Shown here: one piece after another, positions 13,064 to 13,425 of the stretch
How positions within the stretch are numbered: position 1 is the stretch's first letter
Layout: the number at the start of each line of letters is the position of its first letter
DNA from: Clostridia bacterium
Lineage (GTDB): Bacteria > Bacillota > Clostridia > Christensenellales > CAG-1252
Direction: 5' to 3'
NCBI GenBank assembly: GCA_017455385.1
Contig: JAFTBD010000067.1
Coordinates: 1 to 13,425 of the forward strand
DNA: 13,425 nucleotides
Position numbers and translations under genes: made by a program
The notes under the pieces: generated by a model
Database searches by the model: none
The model's input: only the letters and a program-made list of their open reading frames with translations
Told to the model about the DNA's origin: nothing

Positions 13064-13425
13064 GAAGCGCTCCGCTTGAATGCGGAATGCGGTACTGAAA
13101 CGCTACGCTCTAATGCGGAATGCGGAATTCGGAATAATGGATACGCTGACGCTTTATTTAATTAGGAATTATGAATTAGGAATTAGGAATAGGGATGAAT
13201 TGACCTAACGGTCATGAATTGGTTTTCGCCATGAATTGCGCCTTCGGCGCATGAATTGCACGCTTAGCGTGCATTATGGATATATTTATCCGCAATGACG
13301 TCTCTGCAGTCGATTCACGGAGCGCTCTGCTCGAGAATTCACGACCGCAACTGCGGTCAATTCATGCACGAAGTGCAATTCACTGCGTAAGCAAAACGTG
13401 TCGAGGGATCTCAACCGCTTTTCTA
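13064..13425. repeat. Mini-hairpin array, copy 2 (upstream of uxaB, to the window edge)
   Basis: This gene-free stretch contains only repeats. The core 13194-13369 (176 bp) is the second copy of the array at 9169-9346, with the same order of hairpins, linkers and central GGATA-TATT-TATCC. Its fourth hairpin is perfect here (TGCACGC-TTA-GCGTGCA), whereas the sixth (GACGTC-TCT-GCAGTC) is damaged. After the shared core it continues with TGCAC-GAA-GTGCA (13365-13377), which copy 1 lacks. The left flank 13064-13193 has several TGCGGAAT and AATTAGGAATTAGG repeats. No gene is seen to the end of the window. Confidence 0.85.

Overview
The window reads as chromosomal DNA of a GC-rich member of the Firmicutes, probably class Clostridia. 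The evidence is the rpsF-ssb-rpsR operon, the greA-lysS pair, strong AGGAGG-type ribosome binding sites and AT-rich sigma-A-type promoters in an otherwise GC-rich sequence. The exact lineage cannot be read from this window. Intergenic mini-hairpin arrays, as seen here, are typical of uncultured gut Clostridia genomes in my experience, but that is only an impression. No phage, plasmid, insertion sequence, CRISPR array, tRNA or rRNA is visible.

Region 1 (1-2846, all minus strand) is core information processing. rpsF-ssb-rpsR are driven by a near-consensus promoter (2690-2718) with a hairpin leader and end at an intrinsic terminator (1552-1593). greA follows behind its own three-hairpin leader, then lysS, which is cut by the window edge. 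Region 2 (2847-6217) holds glmM (minus) and glmS (plus) head to head across only 81 bp. They encode two steps of UDP-GlcNAc synthesis and share a partly dyad-symmetric promoter region with no room for a glmS ribozyme. glmS ends in a 23-bp-period hairpin array and a bidirectional terminator shared with the next gene.

Region 3 (6218-12974) is a pectin-sugar block. A GH4 glycosidase with a CHEV metal/acid motif (minus) is divergent from an AraC-type regulator (plus). Further on, uxaB-uxaA (minus) encode tagaturonate reductase and altronate dehydratase. Together they suggest release of galacturonate by an alpha-galacturonidase and its conversion toward 2-keto-3-deoxygluconate. uxaC, kdgK and kdgA are not in the window. 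Two DNA-metabolism genes are stitched into this block by overlapping start/stop codons: a family-6-like uracil/hypoxanthine-DNA glycosylase after the AraC gene, and radC after uxaA.

The least ordinary material is intergenic. Two roughly 180-bp, roughly 90%-identical arrays of mini-hairpins (9169-9346 and 13194-13369) are built from different short stems joined by a constant GAATTG-type linker that flips orientation at the centre. A third array with an unrelated linker (ATATCATCA) but the same design lies after glmS. A further hairpin element lies at the 3' ends of both glmM and radC, and its stem sequence differs between copies while base pairing is kept. One array has run into the 3' end of the glycosylase gene and supplies its last residues.
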